Of a stretch of 19,644 nt of DNA, positions 6,837-14,511 are shown one piece after another. Within the stretch, counting starts at the first letter, position 1, and every line of letters begins with the position of its first letter. Where the stretch lies: positions 1-19,644 of the forward strand of contig SCSV01000036.1 of NCBI GenBank assembly GCA_004297555.1, in the 5' to 3' direction. This stretch comes from Salinibacterium sp. GTDB taxonomy: Bacteria; Actinomycetota; Actinomycetes; Actinomycetales; Microbacteriaceae. Under the pieces are notes generated by a model. The model was not told the origin of the DNA. It ran no database searches and saw only the letters and a program-made list of their open reading frames with translations. A program made the translations under genes and the position numbers.

Positions 6837-7148
6837 ATGACTGAGAACGAGCCATCCGAGCAACTCGCGAGTCTGCGGCGCAGCATCGACAACATCGACG
6901 CGGCGCTCATCCACCTGCTCGCCGAGCGCTTCAAGTTCACTCAGCAGGTCGGCCGACTGAAGGCCGCGACCGGCATGCCGGCCTCCGACCCGGAGCGGGA
7001 ACGCGTGCAGATTGCCCGACTGCGGGCGCTCGCGGAAGAAGCTCACCTCGATCCCGCGTTCGCCGAAAAGTTTCTGAACTTCATCGTCGCGGAGGTTATC
7101 CATCACCACCAGACCATCGCGAACACGGGCTCGATCGACACTCAGTAA
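6837..7148 (+). CDS. Chorismate mutase, AroQ type
   Basis: 103-residue all-helical AroQ-class chorismate mutase that rearranges chorismate to prephenate for phenylalanine and tyrosine synthesis. Visible signature: LRRSIDNIDAALIHLLAERFK (about 13-33) with R14 and R31, then VGRLKAATGMP with K42, then DPERERVQIARLR (51-63) and a C-terminal helix with FLNFIVAEVIHHHQ. There is no signal peptide, so it is the intracellular form, and no fused dehydratase or DAHP synthase domain. In related actinobacteria such stand-alone mutases depend on interaction with DAHP synthase for full activity; that is family knowledge and not visible here. The frame is open far upstream, but the ATG at 6837 starts at the family N-terminus and has a TAGATT -10 seven bases before it. 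Confidence 0.92.
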   Translation: MTENEPSEQLASLRRSIDNIDAALIHLLAERFKFTQQVGRLKAATGMPASDPERERVQIARLRALAEEAHLDPAFAEKFLNFIVAEVIHHHQTIANTGSIDTQ

Positions 7149-7196
7149 CTTCGAATACCCGCGTCATGATCGGGCGGCTTCGGTGTCTCTTAGGGC

Positions 7197-7340
7197 ATGA
7201 CCGCTTCAGGTGTTGTGATGATCCTGGCCCTGGTCGTGTTCGCCTGCTTCGGATACCTGGTGATTCTTTCCGTGCGGATGACCCGGCCACGGTACAAACG
7301 TCGCGAACGGCGACGCCGTCTGCCCGCTGACGGACGCTAG
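7197..7340 (+). CDS. Small basic single-pass membrane protein (47 aa), unknown function
   Basis: A 47-codon frame from ATG 7197 to TAG 7340. Residues 5-25 are a hydrophobic helix (VVMILALVVFACFGYLVILS), followed by a strongly basic tail (about residues 26-43) with RMTRPRYKRRERRRRLP, giving ten arginines and one lysine among about 18 residues. The charge pattern predicts an outside N-terminus and an inside basic tail. It fills the gap between chorismate mutase and purL, and its TAG overlaps the purL TAG within the palindrome CTAG. There is no convincing -10 at leaderless distance and only TAGGG just before the ATG, so expression signals are weak; read-through from the chorismate mutase gene 48 bases upstream is possible. 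No family recognised. The sharp hydrophobic/basic organisation makes a chance frame unlikely, though conservation is untested. Confidence 0.55.
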   Translation: MTASGVVMILALVVFACFGYLVILSVRMTRPRYKRRERRRRLPADGR

Positions 7341-9643
7341 TTGCCGATGACCGGGCCGAACGCCTCCGAGAGCGGAGCGCGGTGCGTGCCGCGCAGCTCG
7401 TCGAGGCTCACGCTGAACTGATCCTGAACCTCAAGGGCACCGCTCGCGTCGGTGACTCCGATGCGCAGCGCGGGATACCCGCGGCCCTCGCACAGTCCCA
7501 CGAAGCGCACGTCGTCTTCGCGCGGCACACTCACGAGCATCCGCCCGCTTGATTCGCTGAAGAGAGCGGTCGCGGCATCAACGCCATCGCGCTCCATGAT
7601 TTCGGTCAGCCACACGCGTGCGCCGATGCCAAAACGCAGCACCGCTTCGGCGAGAGCCTGGCCGAGACCGCCGTCGGCGAGATCGTGCGCCGAGGCGAGA
7701 AGGGACTGCTCCGAGGCCGCCTTGATGAGTGCGGCAAGTCGGGCCTCGCTGGCGAGGTCGACCGCGGGAGGCAAGCCGCCGAGGTGGTTGTGGATCGCGC
7801 CGGCCCAAGCTGAGCCGTCGAGTTCTTCGTGAGTGACTCCGAGCAGGTAGATGTTGTTGCCCTCGTCTTGCCAGCCGGAGGGGATGCGCTTGGCCACGTC
7901 GTCGATCACGCCGAGCACGGCAACGACCGGGGTGGGGTGGATCGGCACATCGCCGGTCTGGTTGTAGAACGAGACGTTGCCACCAGTGACCGGGATCTCG
8001 AGTTCGAGGCAGCCGTCGGCGAGGCCCTCGACGGTTCGCTTGAACTGCCACATCACCTCGGGGTTCTCGGGAGAGCCGAAGTTGAGGCAGTCGGAGACGG
8101 CCACCGGGGTCGCGCCGGTGGCGGCGACATTTCGGAACGCCTCGGCGAGCGCCAACTGTGCGCCGCGGTACGGGTCGAGCTGGCAGTAGCGACCGTTCGC
8201 ATCCGTCGCGACCGCGAAGCCGAGTCCGCTGTTCTCATCGACGCGCACCATCCCACCGTCGTCGGGGAAGCTCAGGGCGGTGTTGCCCATGACGTAGGTG
8301 TCGTACTGGTTCGTGAGCCAGGACTTGTCGGCGAGGTTCGGCGAACCGAGCAGCGCGAGCACCTGCCGCTTGAGTTCGGCACCGTCGCTCGGTCGGGCGA
8401 GGGTCGAGGCGCTGTCGGCCTGCAGGGCGTCGATCCAGGCCGGGTAGGCGACGGGGCGCTCGTACACCGGACCGTCGACCGCGACGGTGCGCGGCTCGAC
8501 GTTGACGATCTCCTCGCCGTGCCAGTTGATGATGAGGCGGCCAGTGTCGGTGACTTCGCCGAGAACGCTCGTCTCGACATCCCACTTCTTGGTGACGGCG
8601 AGGAAGCCGTCGAGCTTCTCCGGCGTCACGATCGCCATCATGCGCTCCTGGCTCTCCGACATGAGGATCTCCTCAGCCGTGAGGCTCGGGTCCCGCAGCA
8701 GCACGCGCTCAAGTTCGATGAACATGCCGCCATCGCCATTCGAGGCGAGCTCGCTCGTCGCGCAACTGATGCCTGCGGCGCCGAGATCCTGGATGCCCTG
8801 CACCAAGTCACCGGCGAACAGCTCGAGGCAGCACTCGATGAGCACCTTCTCGGCGAAGGGGTCGCCGACCTGCACCGCGGGGCGCTTGGTCGGGCCGCCC
8901 TCGCTGAAACTGTCGGAAGCGAGAATGGATGCCCCACCGATGCCGTCGCCGCCGGTGCGCGCCCCGAACAGCACGACCTTGTTGCCCGCGCCGCGAGCAT
9001 TGGCGAGGTGCAGGTCCTCGTGCCGCAGCACGCCCACGGCGAGCGCGTTCACGAGAGGGTTGGCCTGGTAGACCGCGTCGAACCAGGTTTCGCCGCCGAT
9101 GTTCGGCAGACCCAGGCAGTTGCCATAGAACGAGATGCCCGACACGACGCCGTGAACGACGCGCGCGGTATCGGGGTCGTCGATGGAACCGAAGCGCAGG
9201 GCATCCATCACCGCCACCGGGCGCGCACCCATGGAGATGATGTCGCGCACAATGCCGCCGACGCCGGTCGCGGCGCCCTGGAACGGCTCGATGTAGCTGG
9301 GGTGGTTGTGGCTCTCGATCTTGAAGGTGACCGCCCAACCCTGGCCGACGTCGATAACACCGGCGTTCTCGCCCATCCCGACCATGAGGTTCTTGGTCAT
9401 GTTGGGGGTGGTTTTGGAGCCGAATTGGCGCAAGTAGACCTTGGAGCTCTTGTAGGAGCAGTGCTCGCTCCACATCACCGAGTACATCGCGAGCTCGCCG
9501 CTCGTGGGGCGCCGCCCGAGGATCGTCTTGATGCGCTCATACTCGTCCTCCTTGAGGCCGAGCGCGCCGTACGGCTGCACCTTGTCGGGTGTCGCGGCCG
9601 CGTTGGCGACGGTATCGGCGAGGGCGGTGGAGCTTGAGGTCAC
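7337..9643 (-). CDS. purL: Phosphoribosylformylglycinamidine synthase subunit PurL (small form)
   Basis: 768 residues, the ATP-using synthetase subunit of FGAM synthase, which acts with PurS and PurQ to convert FGAR to FGAM with ammonia from glutamine. Features: MWSEHCSYKSSK (57-68) with H61, SHNHPSYIEPFQGAATGVGG (111-130), GIGGASILASDSF in the first half, and the duplicated second half with LNFGSPENPEVMWQFK, VTGGNVSFYNQ and ahead of the end SAHDLADGGLGQALAE. Length matches small PurL and not the 1300-residue fused form, consistent with separate purS and purQ about 1.5 kb away. The GTG start has TAGAAT 8 bases upstream. vapC lies 32 bases upstream in the same direction. The stop overlaps the 47-residue gene. 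Confidence 0.97.
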   Translation of the reverse strand: MTSSSTALADTVANAAATPDKVQPYGALGLKEDEYERIKTILGRRPTSGELAMYSVMWSEHCSYKSSKVYLRQFGSKTTPNMTKNLMVGMGENAGVIDVGQGWAVTFKIESHNHPSYIEPFQGAATGVGGIVRDIISMGARPVAVMDALRFGSIDDPDTARVVHGVVSGISFYGNCLGLPNIGGETWFDAVYQANPLVNALAVGVLRHEDLHLANARGAGNKVVLFGARTGGDGIGGASILASDSFSEGGPTKRPAVQVGDPFAEKVLIECCLELFAGDLVQGIQDLGAAGISCATSELASNGDGGMFIELERVLLRDPSLTAEEILMSESQERMMAIVTPEKLDGFLAVTKKWDVETSVLGEVTDTGRLIINWHGEEIVNVEPRTVAVDGPVYERPVAYPAWIDALQADSASTLARPSDGAELKRQVLALLGSPNLADKSWLTNQYDTYVMGNTALSFPDDGGMVRVDENSGLGFAVATDANGRYCQLDPYRGAQLALAEAFRNVAATGATPVAVSDCLNFGSPENPEVMWQFKRTVEGLADGCLELEIPVTGGNVSFYNQTGDVPIHPTPVVAVLGVIDDVAKRIPSGWQDEGNNIYLLGVTHEELDGSAWAGAIHNHLGGLPPAVDLASEARLAALIKAASEQSLLASAHDLADGGLGQALAEAVLRFGIGARVWLTEIMERDGVDAATALFSESSGRMLVSVPREDDVRFVGLCEGRGYPALRIGVTDASGALEVQDQFSVSLDELRGTHRAPLSEAFGPVIGN

Positions 9644-9651
9644 GAGGCTCG

Positions 9652-9657
9652 ATTCTA
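9652..9657 (-). promoter_or_regulatory. -10 element of purL
   Basis: TAGAAT on the minus strand, 8 bases before the GTG at 9643, so purL probably has its own near-leaderless promoter inside the 32-bp spacer after vapC. No clear -35. Confidence 0.5.
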
Positions 9658-9675
9658 CCGTTGACCTGAGTCGGT

Positions 9676-10077
9676 CTAGACGGGTGGGTGAAGAACCTGA
9701 AGCCCGAGGTGTTGTTCAAAGGCATCGAAGTCTCGGTCGTTGTGCAGCAGCACATGACCGGTTCGGATGCAGCCCGTGGCGATCATTGTGTCGACTGTCT
9801 TGCGAACGGTCACGCCGAGCCGCCTCAGGGCGCGGAAGTTCGCAGCTGCCTGGATGGCGGCATCGCGACCTCCCAACTTGACGAGCGTCAGCGACGACAG
9901 AAGACGTTCTGCTTGTGCAGCATTTGCGTCGGTGCCGAAGCCCTGAAGCACTTCGGCGAGCACAAGATCACCGATGGCGATCTCCTCGGCACCGAGTAGT
10001 GCGTCGAGGGTTGTCGCCGCCGGGGTGGTGTTGCCACGGAAATAGTCAATCCACACGCTCGAATCGACCAGGATCAC
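9676..10077 (-). CDS. vapC: VapC-family toxin, PIN-domain ribonuclease
   Basis: 133-residue PIN-domain protein, the presumed toxin of a type II toxin-antitoxin pair; VapC toxins cleave tRNA or rRNA with Mg2+. The acidic active site is intact: MILVDSSVWIDYFRG with D5, VLAEVLQGF with E42, VDTMIATGCI with D96, and HNDRDFDAF with D114/D116. The ATG overlaps the antitoxin stop (ATGA), the normal coupled layout of vapBC. It lies between purSQ and purL and is a typical accessory module. RNA target unknown. Nothing suggests that it is broken. Confidence 0.92.
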   Translation of the reverse strand: MILVDSSVWIDYFRGNTTPAATTLDALLGAEEIAIGDLVLAEVLQGFGTDANAAQAERLLSSLTLVKLGGRDAAIQAAANFRALRRLGVTVRKTVDTMIATGCIRTGHVLLHNDRDFDAFEQHLGLQVLHPPV

Positions 10078-10265
10078 GCGTCCCGCCGCATGGCCTCAAG
10101 GTCTCCGGTCCAGCCAATGCCGCGCAGGCGGCGAATCTCGTTCTGCTTGTCGAGGCGCACAAGCGCTCGCAGTCCCATTTCGACCGCTTCGCGCTTGGTC
10201 TTCGCCCCACTTGCGCGCTGGGCTTCACGCATGAGCTTGTCATCGATGACGATATTTGTGCGCAT
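10074..10265 (-). CDS. vapB: VapB-family antitoxin
   Basis: 63-residue antitoxin partner of the downstream VapC. The N-terminus MRTNIVIDDKLMREAQRASG fits the VapB family that begins with a short strand and a helix (ribbon-helix-helix-like DNA-binding), followed by KTKREAVEMGLRALVR. The C-terminal part (IRRLRGIGWTGDLEAMRRD) with a W-x-x-D/E-type tail is the segment that wraps the toxin in this family. The start ATG is preceded by GAGGAGG (10276-10282) with 10-base spacing, an unusually strong ribosome site for this window. It is expected to repress its own promoter with VapC; a palindrome in the promoter is a candidate operator. Confidence 0.88.
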   Translation of the reverse strand: MRTNIVIDDKLMREAQRASGAKTKREAVEMGLRALVRLDKQNEIRRLRGIGWTGDLEAMRRDA

Positions 10266-10275
10266 GTGTATGGTG

Positions 10276-10310
10276 CCTCCTCAACGTACACATTCTAGCG
10301 GCCCGCGGGC
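10276..10310 (-). promoter_or_regulatory. vapBC promoter with candidate palindromic operator
   Basis: On the minus strand TAGAAT (10292-10297) precedes a short leader with GAGGAGG. A perfect 10-bp palindrome, GCCCGCGGGC (10301-10310), lies immediately upstream of the -10, where a repressor such as VapB/VapC would block polymerase. The operator role is inference; the palindrome is GC-only and could be chance. Confidence 0.45.
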
Positions 10311-10363
10311 TTGGTCGATTGGGCGTTCCCTGATCTGTGGGAAAGCCGTGGGAAGCTAGTGCG

Positions 10364-11182
10364 GTGAGCGATGGTGTGACGAGCGCGCGCCTGAGCTGGG
10401 CGTTGGTTCCGGCGGTGCTGCTGAGCGGCTCCGCGCTGTTTCTCTTTCCGCTTCGGATGCAACTTGTGGGCTACGCGATCGTCGCGCTCGCCCTGCCGAT
10501 CGCCTGGTATCTCGACCGCCGCGGCAACGGGTTGTTCCGCGACCTCCTGCTCGTCGCGGTCGGAATGGTGATCGTCAGCACGATCTCGGTGCGGGCGGAC
10601 ATCCGCTGGGCCAACTTCTTTCTGATCGGCGTCGTGCTCGCCGCTGCCGTGGCGGCTCCGTACCTGCTGTCCCGGTTCGTGTTCAAGGACCAGGTGATCC
10701 GGTTCAAGTGGCGCGGCGCGTGGCCGTGGTCGAAGCCGCAATGGGCATACCTGGTTGTCGTGCTCATGCTCGGCTGGCTGATTCTGCCCTATTACTTCAT
10801 CTCCTCAGGGGTGTACCTGAACTGGCCGGCGGTGACCGCGCCAGACGAGATCGGGCGACTGTTTGTTGGGGTCAACTATGTCGGCGCTTGGGACGAGCTG
10901 TTCTTCGTCGTCAGCGTGTTCGTGCTCTTCCGGCGGCAGTTTCCGGTCTGGCAGGCGAACATTCTGCAAGCTGTGGTTTTCGTCTCGTTCCTGTGGGAAC
11001 TCGGTTATCAGGCCTGGGGGCCCGTGCTCACGGTCCCGTTCGCGCTGATTCAGGGCTGGCTCTATTCCGCGACGAAGTCGATCGCCTATGTGCTGACCGT
11101 GCATCTGTTGTTCGACGCGGTCGTGTTTCTCGTGATCGTGCACGCGCGCAATCCGGGCGCGTTGCCGATCTTCCTGCTGTAG
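10364..11182 (+). CDS. CPBP-like (CAAX protease/bacteriocin-processing type) membrane protein with degenerate motifs
   Basis: 272 residues from GTG 10364, chosen because GGAAG lies 8 bases upstream; a GTG at 10337 is possible. About eight hydrophobic segments cover the protein. The C-terminal half follows the order of the CPBP/Abi intramembrane protease family: WDELFFVV (176-183) where the EExxxR motif is expected, FLWELGYQ (209-216) where FxxxH is expected, and QGWLYSATKSIAYVLTVHLLFD (from 230) with H247-xxx-D251 for the last motif. Compared with active CPBP proteases the first Glu is Asp (D177), the Arg is Val (V182) and the middle His is absent. It may therefore be an inactive or altered family member. 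It lies opposite to vapB and converges on purQ with a 4-base gap. The family call is by motif order and is moderate. Confidence 0.6.
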   Translation: MSDGVTSARLSWALVPAVLLSGSALFLFPLRMQLVGYAIVALALPIAWYLDRRGNGLFRDLLLVAVGMVIVSTISVRADIRWANFFLIGVVLAAAVAAPYLLSRFVFKDQVIRFKWRGAWPWSKPQWAYLVVVLMLGWLILPYYFISSGVYLNWPAVTAPDEIGRLFVGVNYVGAWDELFFVVSVFVLFRRQFPVWQANILQAVVFVSFLWELGYQAWGPVLTVPFALIQGWLYSATKSIAYVLTVHLLFDAVVFLVIVHARNPGALPIFLL

Positions 11183-11186
11183 CGCG

Positions 11187-11881
<695 letters not shown>

Positions 11882-11882
<1 letters not shown>

Positions 11883-12160
11883 CAGTGCGTTTCCCCCGCA
11901 ACCACGGTTTCGATAGCGGCCTGGTGCACGCTCACGACATCTTCGATGACCGTGTTGGCGAGCATGTCTTCGGCGATGGCGTGCACTTCGGCGAGGAGGG
12001 CATCATCTACCGGGCCGTCGACGGTGAGCTCGAAGCGCTTGCCGATGCGCACATCGCGGAACTCGTTCTTGCCGAGCCGCGCGAGAGCGCCGACCACGGC
12101 CTTGCCTTGCGGGTCGAGCAACTCGGCCTTGGGCATGACCTCGACGACGATTGTGGGCAC
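11882..12160 (-). CDS. purS: Phosphoribosylformylglycinamidine synthase subunit PurS
   Basis: 92-residue PurS, the small structural subunit that joins PurQ to PurL. VPTIVVEVMPKAELLDPQGK is the usual N-terminus (family pattern V.V.PK..ILDPQG), followed by LGKNEFRDVRIGKRFEL and a C-terminal VIEDVVSV segment. The GTG at 12160 was chosen because AGGAG lies 7 bases upstream and the protein begins at the family start; the frame continues upstream only as an antisense reading of the MFS gene. It is the first gene of a purS-purQ unit transcribed away from the MFS gene. Confidence 0.93.
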
Positions 12161-12253
12161 CGAAACACTCCTGAGACTTCGCGGCTGGATGCGTCCAGTG
12201 TACGCGAGCGGGATTGGCCCTTGAGTGGCCGCCGGGTGCGCAAGACTTGGCGG
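12161..12253. promoter_or_regulatory. Divergent promoter region between purS and the MFS gene
   Basis: On the minus strand TACACT (12197-12202) is a likely -10 for purSQ, with a leader of about 30 bases and an AGGAG ribosome site. On the plus strand AAGACT (12242-12247) lies 6 bases before the MFS GTG and resembles the leaderless layout, though with a poor first base; TTGAGT at 12222-12227 could be its -35. Confidence 0.45.
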
Positions 12254-13477
12254 GTGACAGATATTCCGGCGGGCGTGCAAGGCCGAGTCGTTCGCGCGCT
12301 CGTTGTCAGCCAAGTGCTCGGCGGACTCGGTGTCGGCGCCGCCGTGTCCATCGGCTCGGTGTTGGCGACAGCTGTCGCGGGCTCGCCTGCCTGGGCGGGC
12401 GCCGGTGCCACCCTCACCACGCTCGGTGCCGCGGGTGCCGCGATCCCGCTCGCCCGACTCGCGCAACGGCGCGGGCGTCGTCCCGCCCTGGCTCTCGGCG
12501 CGACTATTGCCGCCATCGGCTCGTTGATTACGATCGCCGCCGCCGGTCTCGGGTCGTTCCCCCTGCTGCTGCTGAGCTTCGCCATGCTCGGCGCCGGGTC
12601 CGCAGTCAGCCTCCAGGCGCGATTCGCTGCCACCGACATTGCGAGCGCCGATAAGCGCGGGCGCGATCTGTCGATCGTGGTCTGGTCGACAACGGTCGGG
12701 GCGGTTGCCGGCCCGAACCTCCTCGGGCCGGGGGAGCAACTCGCGGCTTGGCTGCATCTGCCCGAACTGACCGGGCCGTTCGTGATCGCCGCTGCCGCTC
12801 AATTGGCTGCGACCGCCGTGTACCTTCTGGGACTCCGGCCGGACCCGCTTGTTCTCTCGCGCGCTCGCTCGACCGCGGCCACCCAGGGCGTGACCGAGGC
12901 CGCCAAAGAAGCGCCTCGCCCCGCCCTGTTCTTCGCAATTGGCACGATCGCCCTCGGCCACGCGGTGATGGTCTCCGTGATGTCGATGACCCCTGTGCAC
13001 ATGACGATGCAGGGTGCAGCGCTCACGATCGTCGGCTTCACGATCAGCCTGCATATCGCCGGGATGTTCGCGCTTTCACCCCTGTTCGGTTGGGCAAGCG
13101 ACCGGCTGGGCCGCATCCCGCTGATCCTGCTCGGGCAGGGGCTGCTCGCCAGCTCGCTCACGATCCTCGCGGTCAGCGGCGAGGACAACACGGCCGTGAC
13201 CATCGGCCTGGTGCTGCTCGGCCTCGGTTGGAGCGCGGCGACGGTGTCGGCATCCGCGCTGGTCGCCGATCTCGTGACTGGACCCTCGCGACTACGCGTT
13301 CAGGGCCGCACTGACATGGTGATGAATATCGCGGGTGCGACCGGGGGCGGTTTCGCCGGACCCGTGCTCGCGCTGGTCGGATACTCCGGGCTTGCCATCG
13401 GTGCCGGCGCTTTCGTGCTGGCGGTGGTAGTCGGAGCGAGTGTCATTTTCGCGCGAGGTCGGTTGGCTGCGGCATGA
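12254..13477 (+). CDS. Major facilitator superfamily transporter
   Basis: 407-residue MFS-type secondary transporter of the cytoplasmic membrane with about twelve hydrophobic segments. The loop 2-3 motif appears as PLARLAQRRGRRPAL in the N-terminal half and again as FGWASDRLGRIPLIL in the C-terminal half, the duplicated signature of the superfamily; the central loop (about 198-222) holds soluble RARSTAATQGVTEAAKEAPRP. The segment VSVMSMTPVHM at the start of the second half is typical of a drug-efflux-like actinobacterial subgroup, but the substrate is unknown. Start GTG 12254 was chosen for its TDIPAGVQGRVVRAL N-terminus just before the first helix. It is followed by the beta-lactamase-like gene 23 bases later on the same strand; no regulator is adjacent. 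Confidence 0.88.
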   Translation: MTDIPAGVQGRVVRALVVSQVLGGLGVGAAVSIGSVLATAVAGSPAWAGAGATLTTLGAAGAAIPLARLAQRRGRRPALALGATIAAIGSLITIAAAGLGSFPLLLLSFAMLGAGSAVSLQARFAATDIASADKRGRDLSIVVWSTTVGAVAGPNLLGPGEQLAAWLHLPELTGPFVIAAAAQLAATAVYLLGLRPDPLVLSRARSTAATQGVTEAAKEAPRPALFFAIGTIALGHAVMVSVMSMTPVHMTMQGAALTIVGFTISLHIAGMFALSPLFGWASDRLGRIPLILLGQGLLASSLTILAVSGEDNTAVTIGLVLLGLGWSAATVSASALVADLVTGPSRLRVQGRTDMVMNIAGATGGGFAGPVLALVGYSGLAIGAGAFVLAVVVGASVIFARGRLAAA

Positions 13478-13488
13478 GCACACGGCTC

Positions 13489-13494
13489 TAGGCT
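13489..13494 (+). promoter_or_regulatory. -10 element, leaderless promoter of the beta-lactamase-like gene
   Basis: TAGGCT, 6 bases, then GTG at 13501, located in the short spacer after the MFS gene, giving the downstream gene its own start of transcription. Confidence 0.5.
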
Positions 13495-13500
13495 CGAGAG

Positions 13501-14511
13501 GTGGACACCACTGGGCTCGAAGCGTTTCTGAGCGATCAGCATTTCTCCGGCGTCGTTGTGCTGAAGCACGGCAACGCGACCCTGTTCGAGGCCGCGACCG
13601 GTCTGGTGACCCAGCGCTGGGGCATCCCGAACACCCTGGAGACGCGCTTCGACTCGGCGGGCATCACCAAACTTTTCACGAGCGTCGCGGTGCTGCAGCA
13701 AGTGGAGGCGGGCAAGCTCGACCTCGAGGCGTCGATTCACGAGTACGTCGACCTCGGCGAGACCACCATCGACCGCGAGGTGACGCTGCTGCACCTGCTC
13801 ACCCACACGAGCGGCATCGCCGACGACGCGGACGAGGACGCCGACGAGAGCTACGCCGAACTCTGGCTCGATCGCCCCACGTACTCGGTCACCGCGACGC
13901 GCGACTTTCTGCCGCTCTTCGCGCACAAGCCACCGGTAAGCGCTCCGGGTGTCGAAAGCCGCTACTGCAATGCGGGCTACATTCTCGCCGGGCTTGCGCT
14001 CGAAGAGGTCACCGGTCGCAGCTACCGCCAATACGTGTTCGACGAGATCTTTGCGAGAGCCGGGATGCTCGACTCCGGCTTCTACGACCGTCGCGAGGCA
14101 GCCCCGCGGGTGGCCGAGGGCTGGGATCTGATCGACGACGGCTGGGTGCAGAACATCTTCAGCTACCCGCCGATCGGATCACCGGATGCCGGCGCCCACG
14201 TCACCGCGCACGACCTGCTGCGGTTCATGGACGCGGCGCGCGGCAGTCAGCTCATGAATCCGGAGTTCACCGAAGAGTTCTTCATTCCGCAGGTGGAATA
14301 CGACGAGACCACGTCCTACGGTTTCGGCCTCGAGTTCGATCTGAACGAGGATGGCACGGTGCGGTCGTATTACAAGGACGGCATCAACCCGGGGGCTTCG
14401 GGCATCCTGCGCCACTATGTCGCCGAAGAGATCGACGTCGCGGTGCTCTCGAACTCCGAGGACGGCGCCTGGGATGTCGTGCTCGAGATCGACGAAAGGC
14501 TAGGCGGCTGA
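13501..14511 (+). CDS. Serine beta-lactamase/PBP-like protein lacking the catalytic serine
   Basis: 336-residue protein of the class C beta-lactamase/D-alanyl-D-alanine carboxypeptidase-like fold. Recognisable parts: RFDSAGITKLFTSVAVLQQVE (49-69), where SxxK is expected; LLTHTSGI (99-106); SRYCNAGYILAGLALE (153-168) with the YxN motif Y155-C-N157; and a C-terminal KDGINPGASG (292-301) region. In this family the first motif is S-x-x-K, but here it reads G54-I-T-K57: the Lys is kept and the nucleophilic Ser is Gly (codon ggc). S52 lies two residues too early. There is no signal peptide, so it would be cytoplasmic. It is likely to be a pseudoenzyme or to have another chemistry. It ends in a 12-base convergent overlap with the VOC gene. 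Confidence 0.82.
   Translation: MDTTGLEAFLSDQHFSGVVVLKHGNATLFEAATGLVTQRWGIPNTLETRFDSAGITKLFTSVAVLQQVEAGKLDLEASIHEYVDLGETTIDREVTLLHLLTHTSGIADDADEDADESYAELWLDRPTYSVTATRDFLPLFAHKPPVSAPGVESRYCNAGYILAGLALEEVTGRSYRQYVFDEIFARAGMLDSGFYDRREAAPRVAEGWDLIDDGWVQNIFSYPPIGSPDAGAHVTAHDLLRFMDAARGSQLMNPEFTEEFFIPQVEYDETTSYGFGLEFDLNEDGTVRSYYKDGINPGASGILRHYVAEEIDVAVLSNSEDGAWDVVLEIDERLGG

Noticed and set aside
7829..9637. Open frame of 602 codons on the plus strand opposite purL
   Set aside because: It is an antisense shadow caused by the GC-biased third positions of purL; its protein is low-complexity (Glu, Arg, Val, His-rich) with no domain, and purL shows every family motif.
9673..10306. Possible target-site duplication around vapBC (TCTAG on both sides)
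   Set aside because: Only five bases are shared and the sequence is a common palindrome-like word, so it is not evidence of transposition.
10337..10363. Earlier GTG start of the CPBP-like gene
   Set aside because: It adds nine polar residues and has no ribosome site; GTG 10364 has GGAAG at 8-base spacing. The choice is not certain.
12161..13054. Upstream extension of the purS frame to 390 codons
   Set aside because: It runs antisense through the MFS gene and has Arg/Gly/Glu-rich composition; a ribosome site and the family N-terminus fix purS at 12160.
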